Below are positions 15,109 through 25,144 of a stretch of DNA of 64,000 bases, in pieces. The notes beneath the pieces are model-generated. The model had not been told where the DNA came from. It ran no database searches and worked only from the letters and a program-made list of their open reading frames with translations. Source of the stretch: Sva-07 sp963828415 (GTDB lineage Bacteria; Actinomycetota; Acidimicrobiia; Acidimicrobiales; Ilumatobacteraceae); contig CAWHEI010000009.1 in assembly GCA_963828415.1 (NCBI GenBank), positions 124,001-188,000 of the forward strand, given 5' to 3'. Position 1 is the stretch's first letter. Every line of letters starts with the position of its first letter. Both the position numbers and the translations under genes were made by a program.

Positions 15109-16556
15109 TCAAGCGGCGGGGAGCGTGGCGACGAAGTCGGCTCTGGTGGCGGGACCGAGTGACGGCTCGGGCGGACGCTCGTCCTTGGTCTGCAGCACCG
15201 CGAACACGCGAGCACCGAAGTCGGCGTCGCTCAGCAGGGCGTCGGGTGGCGACAGCAGGTTCAGGTTGCGGACGAACGCTCGCAACACGACCTGATCGGA
15301 ACGCAACGCCGGTGCGAGTCCGTCGCGCAGCACCGATCGGGTGAAGGCCCTCGGATCGGAGGCGTCGCCGTAGGGATCCTCACCGGCGAGCAACGCGGCG
15401 GCCACCCGCCGGGCTTCGCGGTCCTGCTCGACCGACGAGCGGTACCACGGATGGATCTCCGCTCGCAGCGCCTCGTCGTACGCGACCGCCACGGCCCGCA
15501 CGTCGTTCGGATGCTCGGCGATCGCGTTCGCCAGCAGTTGCGCGCTCCAGTATGCGGTGCTGCATCCCCGTCCGTACAGCGGGTTCGTGCACAACACCGC
15601 GTCGCCGACGGGGACCAAACCGACCGCCGCCGGCTCACCGTCGACCACGTAATCGCTCCACTTGTTCAGCAACCCGGCCATCATGTGGACCTCGGGCGTG
15701 ATCGGCTCGGCACGGCCGTCGAGCCACGGCGCGGTCGCCGGCAACGAGCGAGCCGCCGCATCGAAGGCGACTGGGTCGGCGAGGCGTCGGCGGAGTTCGT
15801 CGTCGTCGGTGGGCACGGCGAGCGTGATCGAGAACGTCCGGTTGTCGCCGACGAACGTGCCGTACTTGACGTAGCCCAGGTCACCGCCGATCGGCCCCGT
15901 TCGGGGCGGGGTGTCGGCGTCGGCAAGCAGCCGGTAGAAGCGGCTCGCGTACACGATGCCGGTGTCCTCGACGGTCTCGCTCACCGGTCCAGCACCTATC
16001 TCGACGAGCCAGTCGGCCACGGCGCTGCGGCGACCGTTCGCTGCGACGACGAGATCGGCGACCAGTTCGGCACCGTCATCGAGCCGTACCCCCGTCACGG
16101 TCGGGTCTGGGGAGGTCTGGTCGACGGAGAGGAGGCCCGTCGCGGCGAGTCCGGTGCGGATGGTCACGTTGGCTTCGGCGAGTGCTGCCCGACGCAGCAC
16201 CCATTCGAAGGTGGTGCGGCGACACGCAATCATCACGAGGTCGTCGTCGCCGGGTTCGGGCGAGAACTCCATCTCGGCGGGGACACCGTCGCCGAAGCGC
16301 ATCTCGGTCGCGCCCTCGGCGAGCAGTGCGTCGAGGATGTCCGGTTGGTGGTCGCGCAGCAGATTCCGCAGTCGGGCGAGGAACGCATGGCTGTGGCGCA
16401 CCTGGGGCGCGCCGCGGCGGTTCCAGTCGAACGCCTCGTCAGCGGTCGCCGGCATCGGGGTGTCGTCGCGCTCGATCACCGTGACGGTGTGTCCCGCCCG
16501 GCCGAGCTGCAACGCCGTCGCGAGTCCGGCCACGCCACCACCGATCACCACGATGT

Positions 16557-16560
<4 letters not shown>
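15109..16560 (-). CDS. FAD-dependent monooxygenase-like oxidoreductase
   Basis: 483 residues from GTG 16560. N-terminal FAD motif IGGGVAG (6-12) and a late GD motif in VPVGDAVLCTNPLYGRG place it among PHBH-like flavin monooxygenases and geranylgeranyl-reductase relatives. The start overlaps the stop of the upstream Baeyer-Villiger gene as GTGA, so the two are translationally coupled and probably act in one pathway. The substrate is unknown; an early RHSHAF segment resembles the subgroup acting on hydrophobic rings. Length is normal. Confidence 0.83.
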
Positions 16561-18368
<1,808 letters not shown>

Positions 18369-18374
18369 ACTTGC

Positions 18375-18380
18375 ACGGTA
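18375..18380 (-). promoter_or_regulatory. -10 box (TACCGT) for the Baeyer-Villiger operon
   Basis: Minus-strand TACCGT ends 6 bases before ATG 18368, pointing to a leaderless transcript and deciding the start over the ATG at 18362. Confidence 0.45.
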
Positions 18381-18422
18381 CAAGTTCCTCGCCGACGGTT
18401 GGATGCCGGAGCACCCCAGTCA

Positions 18423-18482
18423 CCCCGTTTGTGTTGCGATTTCAGTGAGGCGGGTCACCAGGAGTGCAACGCAAACGTGGGG
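18423..18482. repeat. Palindromic repeat family A, copy A3
   Basis: Outer arms CCCCGTTTGTGTTGC and GCAACGCAAACGTGGGG with a GGGTCACC-like centre. It lies between divergently transcribed genes (starts at 18368 and 18510), so it cannot be a terminator for either. Confidence 0.85.
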
Positions 18483-18509
18483 GGGCGGGGGGTGTGGGAG
18501 ACTTGGCGG

Positions 18510-19190
18510 GTGCAGGTGGCACTGGCGTCGTATCCGGGGGTCTCGGCGAACGAGTGCGAAGCGTTCACGATGGTGTTCGAACGTCTGGCCGATGCCGACC
18601 TGGTACGAGTCGGCGACCGCTTGGGAAGGGTCGGCGGACCAGGAGGAGGCGGTGTCGTCGACCGGATCTTCGACGAGGTGGAGCGCCCCGATGTCGTCCT
18701 CGTGCCCGGCGGTCTCGGTTGCGCCAGAGCTGCCGAGGATCTCGCACTCCGCCGCTGGCTGCGCACGGTGGCGCCGAGGTGCAGATGGCTCGCCGCCAGT
18801 TCGACCGGCACGGTGATCGTCGCTGCGGCCGGGCTCCTCGACGATCGGGCTGCGGCGACGCACTGGCTCGCCGGCGACCTGCTCGAGCACTATGGCTCGG
18901 CGGCCTCGGCGGAACGGATCGTCGAGATCGGACATGTGATCACCTGCGAGGGCGAGATCACGGCGATGCACGTTGCGCTTCTCGTCGTGCTCCGACTCGC
19001 CGGTCCCGAAGAAGTCGCGAGGATCCGAGCTGAGCTGACCATGTTCGGCCGTCAGGCTGCGACGGCGTCGCCCCGTCCGTGGTGGCGACGCCGGCCGCGG
19101 GCGACACCAGGACCGCCACCCCCACGGAATCCCGAGCTGGTCGCCCCCGACGTGATCGAGTTCGGCCCGCTGATCACCCACCCCGACTGA
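18510..19190 (+). CDS. DJ-1/PfpI (GlxA/InhA-like) domain protein with Ser in place of the nucleophile Cys
   Basis: 226 residues from GTG 18510. The fold markers of the GATase1-like DJ-1/PfpI family are present: VLVPGGLG, then the nucleophile elbow and AAAGLLDDRAAATHW, closely matching isonitrile hydratase and the N-terminal domain of GlxA-type AraC regulators. The usual Cys-Thr-Gly is replaced by Ser-Thr-Gly (S98), and no helix-turn-helix domain follows, only a Pro/Arg-rich tail (about 180-226). Function is therefore uncertain: a serine enzyme, a binding protein, or a remnant of a regulator. Palindromes A3 and A4 flank it closely on both sides. Confidence 0.78.
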   Translation: MQVALASYPGVSANECEAFTMVFERLADADLVRVGDRLGRVGGPGGGGVVDRIFDEVERPDVVLVPGGLGCARAAEDLALRRWLRTVAPRCRWLAASSTGTVIVAAAGLLDDRAAATHWLAGDLLEHYGSAASAERIVEIGHVITCEGEITAMHVALLVVLRLAGPEEVARIRAELTMFGRQAATASPRPWWRRRPRATPGPPPPRNPELVAPDVIEFGPLITHPD

Positions 19191-19197
19191 TCACCAC

Positions 19198-19255
19198 CCC
19201 CGTTTGTGCGCAACTTCTGGTGGACCGGGTCACCCGAACTGTCACGCAAACGGGG
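19198..19255. repeat. Palindromic repeat family A, copy A4
   Basis: CCCCGTTTGTGCG at the left and CGCAAACGGGG at the right, with GGGT/ACCC pairing inside. It starts 8 bases after the GlxA-like stop and ends 15 bases before the next -10 box. Confidence 0.85.
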
Positions 19256-19270
19256 TTGGGGCGCGGTGCG

Positions 19271-19276
19271 TAGCCT
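19271..19276 (+). promoter_or_regulatory. -10 box (TAGCCT) for acyl-CoA dehydrogenase
   Basis: TAGCCT ends 6 bases before ATG 19283, a leaderless arrangement. Confidence 0.45.
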
Positions 19277-19282
19277 GAGGGC

Positions 19283-20428
19283 ATGCGCACGCTGTACGAC
19301 GCCGACCACGAAGCCTTCCGCGAATCGTTCGCCTCGTTCGTCGCCAAGGAGGTGACGCCGCACTACCTCGAATGGGAGGAGGCCGGCATCGCCCCGCGCG
19401 AGATGTACGCCTCGGCCGGGCAGTACGGCTTCGTCGGCATGGCCATCCCCGAGCAGTACGGCGGCGGCGGCACCGACGACTTCCGGTTCAACGCCATCCT
19501 CAGCGAGGAGTTCAACGCGGCCGGGATCGGGGGCGCGGGCCTCGGCCTCACGCTCCACAACGACATCTGTACGCCGTACTTCATCGAGTACTGCACCGAC
19601 GAGCAGGCCGAACGTTGGATGCCCGGCATCGCGTCGGGCAACCTGATCACCGCGGTCGCCATGACCGAACCCGGCACCGGCTCCGACCTCGCCGGCATCG
19701 CCACCACCGCGATCCGCGACGGTGACGAGTACGTCGTCAACGGCTCGAAGACGTTCATCACGAACGGCATCAACTCCGACCTCGTGATCGTCGCGGCGAA
19801 GACCGACCCGACCGAGCGCCACGCCGGTTTGTCGCTGCTGATCCTCGAACGCGGCATGGACGGCTTCGAGCGCGGGCGCAACCTCGACAAGATCGGCATG
19901 CACAGCCAGGACACCGCCGAATTGTTCTTCAACGACGTACGGGTCCCGGTGACCAACCGGCTCGGCGACGAGGGCAAGGGCTTCACCTACCTCGCCGCCA
20001 ACCTCGCCCAGGAGCGCCTGTCGATCGCCATCGCCGGAGTTGCTGCGGCTCGCGCTGCGCTCGGTTGGACACTCGACTACGTCGGCGAGCGCACTGCGTT
20101 CGGCAAGTCGATCGGCACGTTCCAGAACACCAAGTTCGTGCTCGCCGAAGTGGCCACCGAGATCGACGTCACCCAGGCCTACGTCGACCAGTGCATCCTG
20201 CAACTCAACGCCAAGCAGCTCACGCCCGCGATGGCGGCCCAGGCCAAGTACTGGTGCACCGACCTCCAGAATCGGGTCGTCGACCGCTGTCTGCAGCTGT
20301 TCGGAGGCTATGGCTACATGACCGAGTACCCGATCGCCCGGGCCTACGTCGACGCCCGCGTGACCGCCATCTACGGCGGTACCAACGAAGTGATGAAGAC
20401 GATCATCGCCAAGTCGATCGGTCTGTGA
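19283..20428 (+). CDS. Acyl-CoA dehydrogenase
   Basis: 381 residues, the usual length of a four-helix-bundle FAD acyl-CoA dehydrogenase. Markers: MTEPGTGSDLAGI (FAD/substrate loop), RTAFGKSIGTFQNTKF and QLFGGYGYMTEYP, with the catalytic-base position E369 in YGGTNEVMK near the C-terminus. It oxidises an acyl-CoA to the trans-2-enoyl-CoA and passes electrons to ETF; chain length or branching preference is not determinable. A Dabb-domain gene starts 10 bases after its stop, giving a likely two-gene operon. Confidence 0.93.
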   Translation: MRTLYDADHEAFRESFASFVAKEVTPHYLEWEEAGIAPREMYASAGQYGFVGMAIPEQYGGGGTDDFRFNAILSEEFNAAGIGGAGLGLTLHNDICTPYFIEYCTDEQAERWMPGIASGNLITAVAMTEPGTGSDLAGIATTAIRDGDEYVVNGSKTFITNGINSDLVIVAAKTDPTERHAGLSLLILERGMDGFERGRNLDKIGMHSQDTAELFFNDVRVPVTNRLGDEGKGFTYLAANLAQERLSIAIAGVAAARAALGWTLDYVGERTAFGKSIGTFQNTKFVLAEVATEIDVTQAYVDQCILQLNAKQLTPAMAAQAKYWCTDLQNRVVDRCLQLFGGYGYMTEYPIARAYVDARVTAIYGGTNEVMKTIIAKSIGL

Positions 20429-20438
20429 GAAGCGAGCC

Positions 20439-20738
20439 ATGATCCGCCACGTCGTCGTGTTCCGCTGGGACGACTCCGTCACCGACGAGCAGCTCGTCGC
20501 CATGTCCGCAGCACTCGACGCGCTCCCCGCCGCGATCGCGGAGATCGTCACCTACCGCCACGGTCGCGACGTCGGGCTCGGGCCGACCAACTTCCAGTAC
20601 TCCATCACCGCAGACTTCGCGAGCGTCGCCGATTTCGCCGCCTACCGCGACCACCCCGAACACCAGCGCTTCATCGCCGACCACATCACCGGCCGCGTCG
20701 CCGACCGCGCCGCCGTCCAGTTCGAGTACAGCAACTGA
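20439..20738 (+). CDS. Dabb (stress-responsive alpha/beta barrel) family protein
   Basis: 99 residues. It matches the Dabb domain throughout: MIRHVVVFRW at the start, the helical middle and YRDHPEHQRFI near the end, typical of small dimeric ferredoxin-like barrels. Some relatives are cyclases or decarboxylases of aromatic or polyketide acids, but most have no known reaction. It follows the acyl-CoA dehydrogenase closely with a GA-rich ribosome site. The gene ends 1 base before a strong hairpin. Confidence 0.85.
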   Translation: MIRHVVVFRWDDSVTDEQLVAMSAALDALPAAIAEIVTYRHGRDVGLGPTNFQYSITADFASVADFAAYRDHPEHQRFIADHITGRVADRAAVQFEYSN

Positions 20739-20739
20739 C

Positions 20740-20804
20740 GATTACATCGCGGGTCTGACCCCTGATGTAATCGTTACAACACGGGTCAGACCCGCGATGT
20801 AATC
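20740..20804. terminator. Long inverted repeat between convergent genes
   Basis: Perfect 22-base arms beginning GATTACATCGCGGG (20740-20761 and 20783-20804) around a 21-base loop that itself holds GATGTAATC. The minus-strand stop at 20803-20805 lies in the right arm. A bidirectional terminator is the simplest reading. Confidence 0.8.
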
Positions 20805-21942
20805 AGGCGGGGGCCGGGGGAAGCGGCTCGCGTTTGCGGAGTTGGAGTTTCCAGAAGCCGAGGGCGCCGAGGCCGACCGGGATGATCGACAGCCAGGTCA
20901 GGATCCGGAACACGAGGATCGCAGCGGTGATCTGGTTGACGTACTGCTCGCCGGCCGCGGCGGTGAGCATGCCGATGTAGGCGATCTCGCTGACGCCGGC
21001 ATCGCCAGCGGTGATCGGGAACACCGTCAGGCCCTGCACCAGCGCGAACACCACGAACACCTGCGTCCACGGCAGCACGGTCTCGTTGACCCCCATGAAC
21101 CGCAGGCACATCAGCAACAGCCCGAACTTCGTGGCCGACGTGAGCACGGTCGCCCACGTCGCAACCAGCCAACGGTCCCGCAGCGTCTGCACGGCCTTCG
21201 AACGGGCGGCGACCATCTGCGCCGGGAGATCCTCCGGTGTCGGCTTGCGCAACAGGCGCAGCACCCTCGACCACACCGGTTCGATGAGCCGGCCGGCCTG
21301 CTCGGTCCGCTTCTCCGAACCCAACACGAACGCCATCACGACCACGCCGAGACCCACGATCATGCAGATCGTCACGACGGTCTGCAACGTGTCGCTCAGC
21401 GGCGCGTCCGACACCACCAGCCCGATCGCGGCGATGATCGGCAGCACCAGCTTGATACCGATGCTGAAGATGCCGCCCGCCGCGACCGCCAACGTCGCCT
21501 CGCCGGTCGTGCGACCCCACGACGTCAGCATCCGATAGCGCAGCGGCAGATCGCTCGGCCCCGGAACCACCGAGGTGACCGATGCCGGGCCGAGGAAGGC
21601 GACGATCCCGTGTCGCACCGCGAGCCCGGGCACCAGCGATGCGGTCAGGAGTCCCTGCGATGCGATCCAGAGGATCCACAGGCTCAGCAGCGAGATGATC
21701 TCCGCATCGTTGAGCGATCGGACCGCATCGAGGATCTCGTCGAGGTCGAGGTCGTCGAATGTCCTGACGAGAATCCACGCTGAGATCCCGAGCGCCGCCA
21801 CGATGAACACGACCCGGAACAGGATCTTGCGGATGCTCGGCTTCGGGACCTCGGGAATCTCGCCGTCGGGAACCGTAGGGTCAACCCCGTCTTTTCGGGT
21901 CGGGTCCGGAAGGACAGGGTCGTCGTCAGGGGCGGTCATCAT
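20803..21942 (-). CDS. Lysylphosphatidylglycerol synthase TM region / UPF0104 (YbhN-like) membrane protein
   Basis: 379 residues from ATG 21942 (or 21939). An acidic N-terminus is followed by about eight hydrophobic helices. Segments such as LPLRYRMLTSWG and FPITAGDAGVSEIAYIGML match the UPF0104 family, which shares the flippase domain of MprF-type aminoacyl-phosphatidylglycerol synthases but lacks the transferase domain. A lipid- or polyprenyl-linked transport role is plausible, not proven. The gene overlaps the end of the ceramidase-PlsC gene by about 17 bases, so it is the third gene of an operon with two other membrane proteins. Confidence 0.83.
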   Translation of the reverse strand: MMTAPDDDPVLPDPTRKDGVDPTVPDGEIPEVPKPSIRKILFRVVFIVAALGISAWILVRTFDDLDLDEILDAVRSLNDAEIISLLSLWILWIASQGLLTASLVPGLAVRHGIVAFLGPASVTSVVPGPSDLPLRYRMLTSWGRTTGEATLAVAAGGIFSIGIKLVLPIIAAIGLVVSDAPLSDTLQTVVTICMIVGLGVVVMAFVLGSEKRTEQAGRLIEPVWSRVLRLLRKPTPEDLPAQMVAARSKAVQTLRDRWLVATWATVLTSATKFGLLLMCLRFMGVNETVLPWTQVFVVFALVQGLTVFPITAGDAGVSEIAYIGMLTAAAGEQYVNQITAAILVFRILTWLSIIPVGLGALGFWKLQLRKREPLPPAPA

Positions 21943-23881
21943 CGCTCCCGAGACTGTCATGTACGGCGGCAACGACGGTCGATCGTGCCTCGATCACCGG
22001 CGGCACGAGACCGACCCGGTCACGCACCCTGATCCGGCCGCGCAGCACGACCGCCTGTCGGACCAGTGGCGGCCAGACGACCAGCGCGACCACCCCGCCG
22101 ACCGCCACCGCTACTCCGGCGGCGACGGCGCCCCACCCGTCACCGAGCCACATCCCGGCCAACGTCCACGTCGCGACCAGCGTGACCAACCCCAGCAGCA
22201 TGCGCACGGTGCCCTTGGTGGCCGTCGAGCGCACCAGTCCGGTGCCCACGACCACGATCAACACCGCTGGGAGGTGGATCAGCGTGGCCGGCACCACCAG
22301 CGAGCCCGCGAGGAACAGCACGACGGCGGACAGTACGAGCCGTGCGATCGACACCCGCTGCGGTCGGAGTTCTCGTGCGGTGACCCCGAGCAACTGCAGA
22401 CGAGTCGCGAAGTCGCGGTACGCATGCATCACCCGTTCGCGTGCGGCGGGCTCCGTCGCTGCAAGTCGGCGCGCCACCACCTCGGCATCGCCGAACGACA
22501 CCTCGACGTCACCAGTCGCCGCGCTGCGTTCCTCTCGCGCGGCCGCTCGCAGCATCTCGCGTTCGTCGAGGCTCGCGAAGTGCGGCGAGACCTCCTCGAG
22601 TGCGTCGGTGATCCGAGCCGTCAGCGCCTCCGCGTCGCTTCGGTCGGGCTCGCCGTCGGCACCGAGGCCGATGCCGGCGAACTCGGCCACGGTGATCGGC
22701 TCGCCGAACATGACGACGGCTCGGCTGCGGGTCTCGACCTTGCTCTCGAACGCCATCCCGACCGGCACGATCACGACGTCGGGCGCTGTCGGCAGCGCCC
22801 CGAGTGCGATACGAGCGGCACCCGACTTCACCCGATCGAGGCCGGCTCGATCGCCGGTGGTTCCCTCCGGGAAGATCGCCACGATCGCCCGCTGTGCAAG
22901 CTCGCGGTGGCAGGCGTCGAACACGGAGGCGTTGTCGGTCGCCCGGTCGCCGTCAGCGGTGCGGTACACCGGAAGCACCCCGGCGAGCCACAGGAACGGA
23001 CGCGCAACGATGACTTTCCAGAGTGCGGCTTTGGCGAGGAAACGAGGCAGGTGGCCGAGTACGCCGGCGACGACGACCGGGTCGACGAAGCCATTGCTGT
23101 GGTTGGCGACGATCAGCACCGGACGATCGCGAGGGAGCCGCTCGCGCCAGCGCACCTCGACCGATCGATGGAACGCCAGTACCAGGCCGCGGGCGATCAG
23201 ACCGATGGTGCGGTCGGTGAACCGTCGGAACAACCGCGGGGCGTGCGCGGGATCGGCAGCGCCGTACGCACGATCGACCCACGCGAGCGCGACGACCGCC
23301 GTCAGGATGTGCCAGAAGCCGTGCGGTTGCAGCCACGACTCGGCGTCGCACGCCCACGAGTCGGGCGTCCCGAGGCCCCACATCGCCACCGCGAGCGCAC
23401 CGAGCACGAGCAGCGGCCACGACCAGACCGCAGCCATCCGGCGCTGCCGCGCCAGCAGCGAGGAGACGACGATGACGACGATCGCCACGGCGACAGCGCC
23501 GTTGGTGGCATCCGGTGCGAGCGCCCACATCGCCGTCGACGCAACGAGTCCGACCGCGAGCCCGATCAGCGATCCCGTGTCGGCCCGGCCACGCAGCCGC
23601 CCCGCGTGCCACCCGGCGACGAAGCAGAGCGCGCCGATCAGTGGAACGTCGTGCAGGAACTGGCTGAGGTCGCTCGCTGCGCCGTGGTACGCAAAGCTGC
23701 CGATCCCCTCGGCGGCGACGACCGCTGCGAGCCCGTAGACCGCTCGGGGGAGGCGGGAGCGGTGCACCTCCCAGGCCAGCAGCAGCCCGGCGGCCAGGTA
23801 GGTGAGTGAGGTCCAGGCGTTGACGTCCTGCTCGAGCCACCAGTCGTCGCGCAGCTCGCAATCGGAGGTGCCGGAACTCAC
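21926..23881 (-). CDS. Fusion of a ceramidase-like (CREST) membrane domain and a PlsC-type acyltransferase
   Basis: 651 residues from GTG 23881, 13 bases after the preceding stop. Residues 1 to about 230 resemble alkaline ceramidases: an early E17/N21 pair, GSFAYHG (S62, H66), HD (D78) and a later PHGFWH, which supply the Ser, the three His ligands and the Asp of CREST hydrolases across about seven helices. Residues about 260-460 are a lysophospholipid acyltransferase with NHSNGFVDP and FPEGTT; two further hydrophobic segments follow. Likely role: release and re-acylation of lipid acyl chains at the membrane. All key residues of both halves look intact. The substrate is inference. Confidence 0.82.
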   Translation of the reverse strand: MSSGTSDCELRDDWWLEQDVNAWTSLTYLAAGLLLAWEVHRSRLPRAVYGLAAVVAAEGIGSFAYHGAASDLSQFLHDVPLIGALCFVAGWHAGRLRGRADTGSLIGLAVGLVASTAMWALAPDATNGAVAVAIVVIVVSSLLARQRRMAAVWSWPLLVLGALAVAMWGLGTPDSWACDAESWLQPHGFWHILTAVVALAWVDRAYGAADPAHAPRLFRRFTDRTIGLIARGLVLAFHRSVEVRWRERLPRDRPVLIVANHSNGFVDPVVVAGVLGHLPRFLAKAALWKVIVARPFLWLAGVLPVYRTADGDRATDNASVFDACHRELAQRAIVAIFPEGTTGDRAGLDRVKSGAARIALGALPTAPDVVIVPVGMAFESKVETRSRAVVMFGEPITVAEFAGIGLGADGEPDRSDAEALTARITDALEEVSPHFASLDEREMLRAAAREERSAATGDVEVSFGDAEVVARRLAATEPAARERVMHAYRDFATRLQLLGVTARELRPQRVSIARLVLSAVVLFLAGSLVVPATLIHLPAVLIVVVGTGLVRSTATKGTVRMLLGLVTLVATWTLAGMWLGDGWGAVAAGVAVAVGGVVALVVWPPLVRQAVVLRGRIRVRDRVGLVPPVIEARSTVVAAVHDSLGSDDDRP

Positions 23882-23894
23882 GTTGGAGCTCCGC

Positions 23895-24557
23895 TCACGT
23901 TGTGGAGGCGGGATCCGAACCCGTGGAGCCCACGCCGGTCGACCATGCCTGACGCAGTGTCTCGCGTCGACGGTCGACATCGGTGAACTGCGCGATGAGG
24001 CCGCCCACGGCGAGCCCGCCGTAGATCACGAACCACCACCAGTCGTCGGCGACGTACTCGGTGGTGAGCCCGATGCTGAAGTCCTCGGTGTCGAACGTGC
24101 CGAACAGCAGCATCAGCCCGGCGACCATCGTGCTGGCCCCGGCGAGCGCGGTCAGCACGGTGAGCAGCACCATCGGCAGGTCGCCGGCGATGGCGACGAA
24201 CGCCAACACCACCGCCATCACGACACCGCTGAGCACGATCACCCACGACCACGTGACGCCGAGCGCGACCATCAAGCTCGTCCCGAGGACGAAACCGATG
24301 CCCATCATGCCGATGACCACCGACACCTCGTAGTACAGGTAGGCGATCAGGCCGAACACGATCGCCAGGCCGAAGCCGACAGCCCAGCCGAGCGCGTTGC
24401 CGAGGAACCCGGCGTCGCCGGACACCATGCCGGCGCCGAGCATGAAGCCGGCGAACGCTCCCCAGATCGGAATGACGAGCCGCATGGCGAGGTACCCGCG
24501 GAAGCAGAAGACGGCCCCCGTCAGCAGGGCGATGAGTCCGACCACGATGTCGTTCAT
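23895..24557 (-). CDS. DUF4203 polytopic membrane protein
   Basis: 220 residues from ATG 24557. Seven or so hydrophobic helices with abundant glycine (GFMLGAG, GWAVGFGLAI, GMMGIGFVLG) match the DUF4203/TM7S3-TM198-like family. The C-terminal ~40 residues are soluble and polar. Function is unknown. It is the first gene of the membrane operon that continues with the ceramidase-PlsC fusion and the UPF0104 protein, and is divergent from the universal stress gene. Confidence 0.78.
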   Translation of the reverse strand: MNDIVVGLIALLTGAVFCFRGYLAMRLVIPIWGAFAGFMLGAGMVSGDAGFLGNALGWAVGFGLAIVFGLIAYLYYEVSVVIGMMGIGFVLGTSLMVALGVTWSWVIVLSGVVMAVVLAFVAIAGDLPMVLLTVLTALAGASTMVAGLMLLFGTFDTEDFSIGLTTEYVADDWWWFVIYGGLAVGGLIAQFTDVDRRRETLRQAWSTGVGSTGSDPASTT

Positions 24558-24621
24558 GGCCACACTCTTGCAGAGCCGTCGGATGGTGGTGTGGTCATCG
24601 CGTCGGCGCGAGACTCAGTGC

Positions 24622-25074
24622 ATGGCTGCTTCTCTCGTTCTGCTCTGCACCGACGGTTCCGACCTCGCAACGAGTGCAATTCGTCAGGGTCTCGATCTGC
24701 TCGCGCCACCCGATCGGATCGTGGTGGTGTCGGTCGCGGCGCCGATCGATCCCACGCTCGTCACGGGGACCGGATTCGCGGGCGGAGTGATGACCTACGA
24801 CGAGAAGAACGACCTCGTCGACGCGCAGCGTGCCGCTGCACAGGCGCACCTCGACGACACCGTGGCCGAACTCGGACTCGCCGACGCGGAGACGATGGTG
24901 GTCGTCGGCGACGCCGGCCACGAGATCTGCCGGCTCGCCGAGACGCTGCCGGCCAGCGTGGTCGTGCTGGGCACCCACGGGCGCAGCGGAATCAAGCGCG
25001 CGCTGATGGGATCGACCTCCGATTACGTGGTGCGCCACTGCGTCTGCCCCGTGCTGGTGCAGGGCGCAGGCTGA
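24622..25074 (+). CDS. Universal stress protein (UspA family)
   Basis: 150 residues from ATG 24622. A single Usp domain with an early Asp in LLCTDGSD and the ATP-binding motif GTHGRSGIKRALMGSTSDYVV in the second half, so it belongs to the nucleotide-binding subgroup. It is cytoplasmic; such proteins help survival in starvation or energy stress. It stands alone between a divergent membrane operon and the sulfatase operon. Confidence 0.92.
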   Translation: MAASLVLLCTDGSDLATSAIRQGLDLLAPPDRIVVVSVAAPIDPTLVTGTGFAGGVMTYDEKNDLVDAQRAAAQAHLDDTVAELGLADAETMVVVGDAGHEICRLAETLPASVVVLGTHGRSGIKRALMGSTSDYVVRHCVCPVLVQGAG

Positions 25075-25144
25075 GAGCGACGGCGTTCGCGGGGACGCAG
25101 TACTGTCGTTGCGTCCGTCCAAATGAGTCGCACAGGAGCACACG

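Noticed and set aside
23900..23960. tRNA-like T-arm on the minus strand (GGGTTCGGATCCC)
   Set aside because: No matching acceptor stem, D-arm or anticodon arm can be formed, and the stretch codes for the natural C-terminus of the DUF4203 protein.
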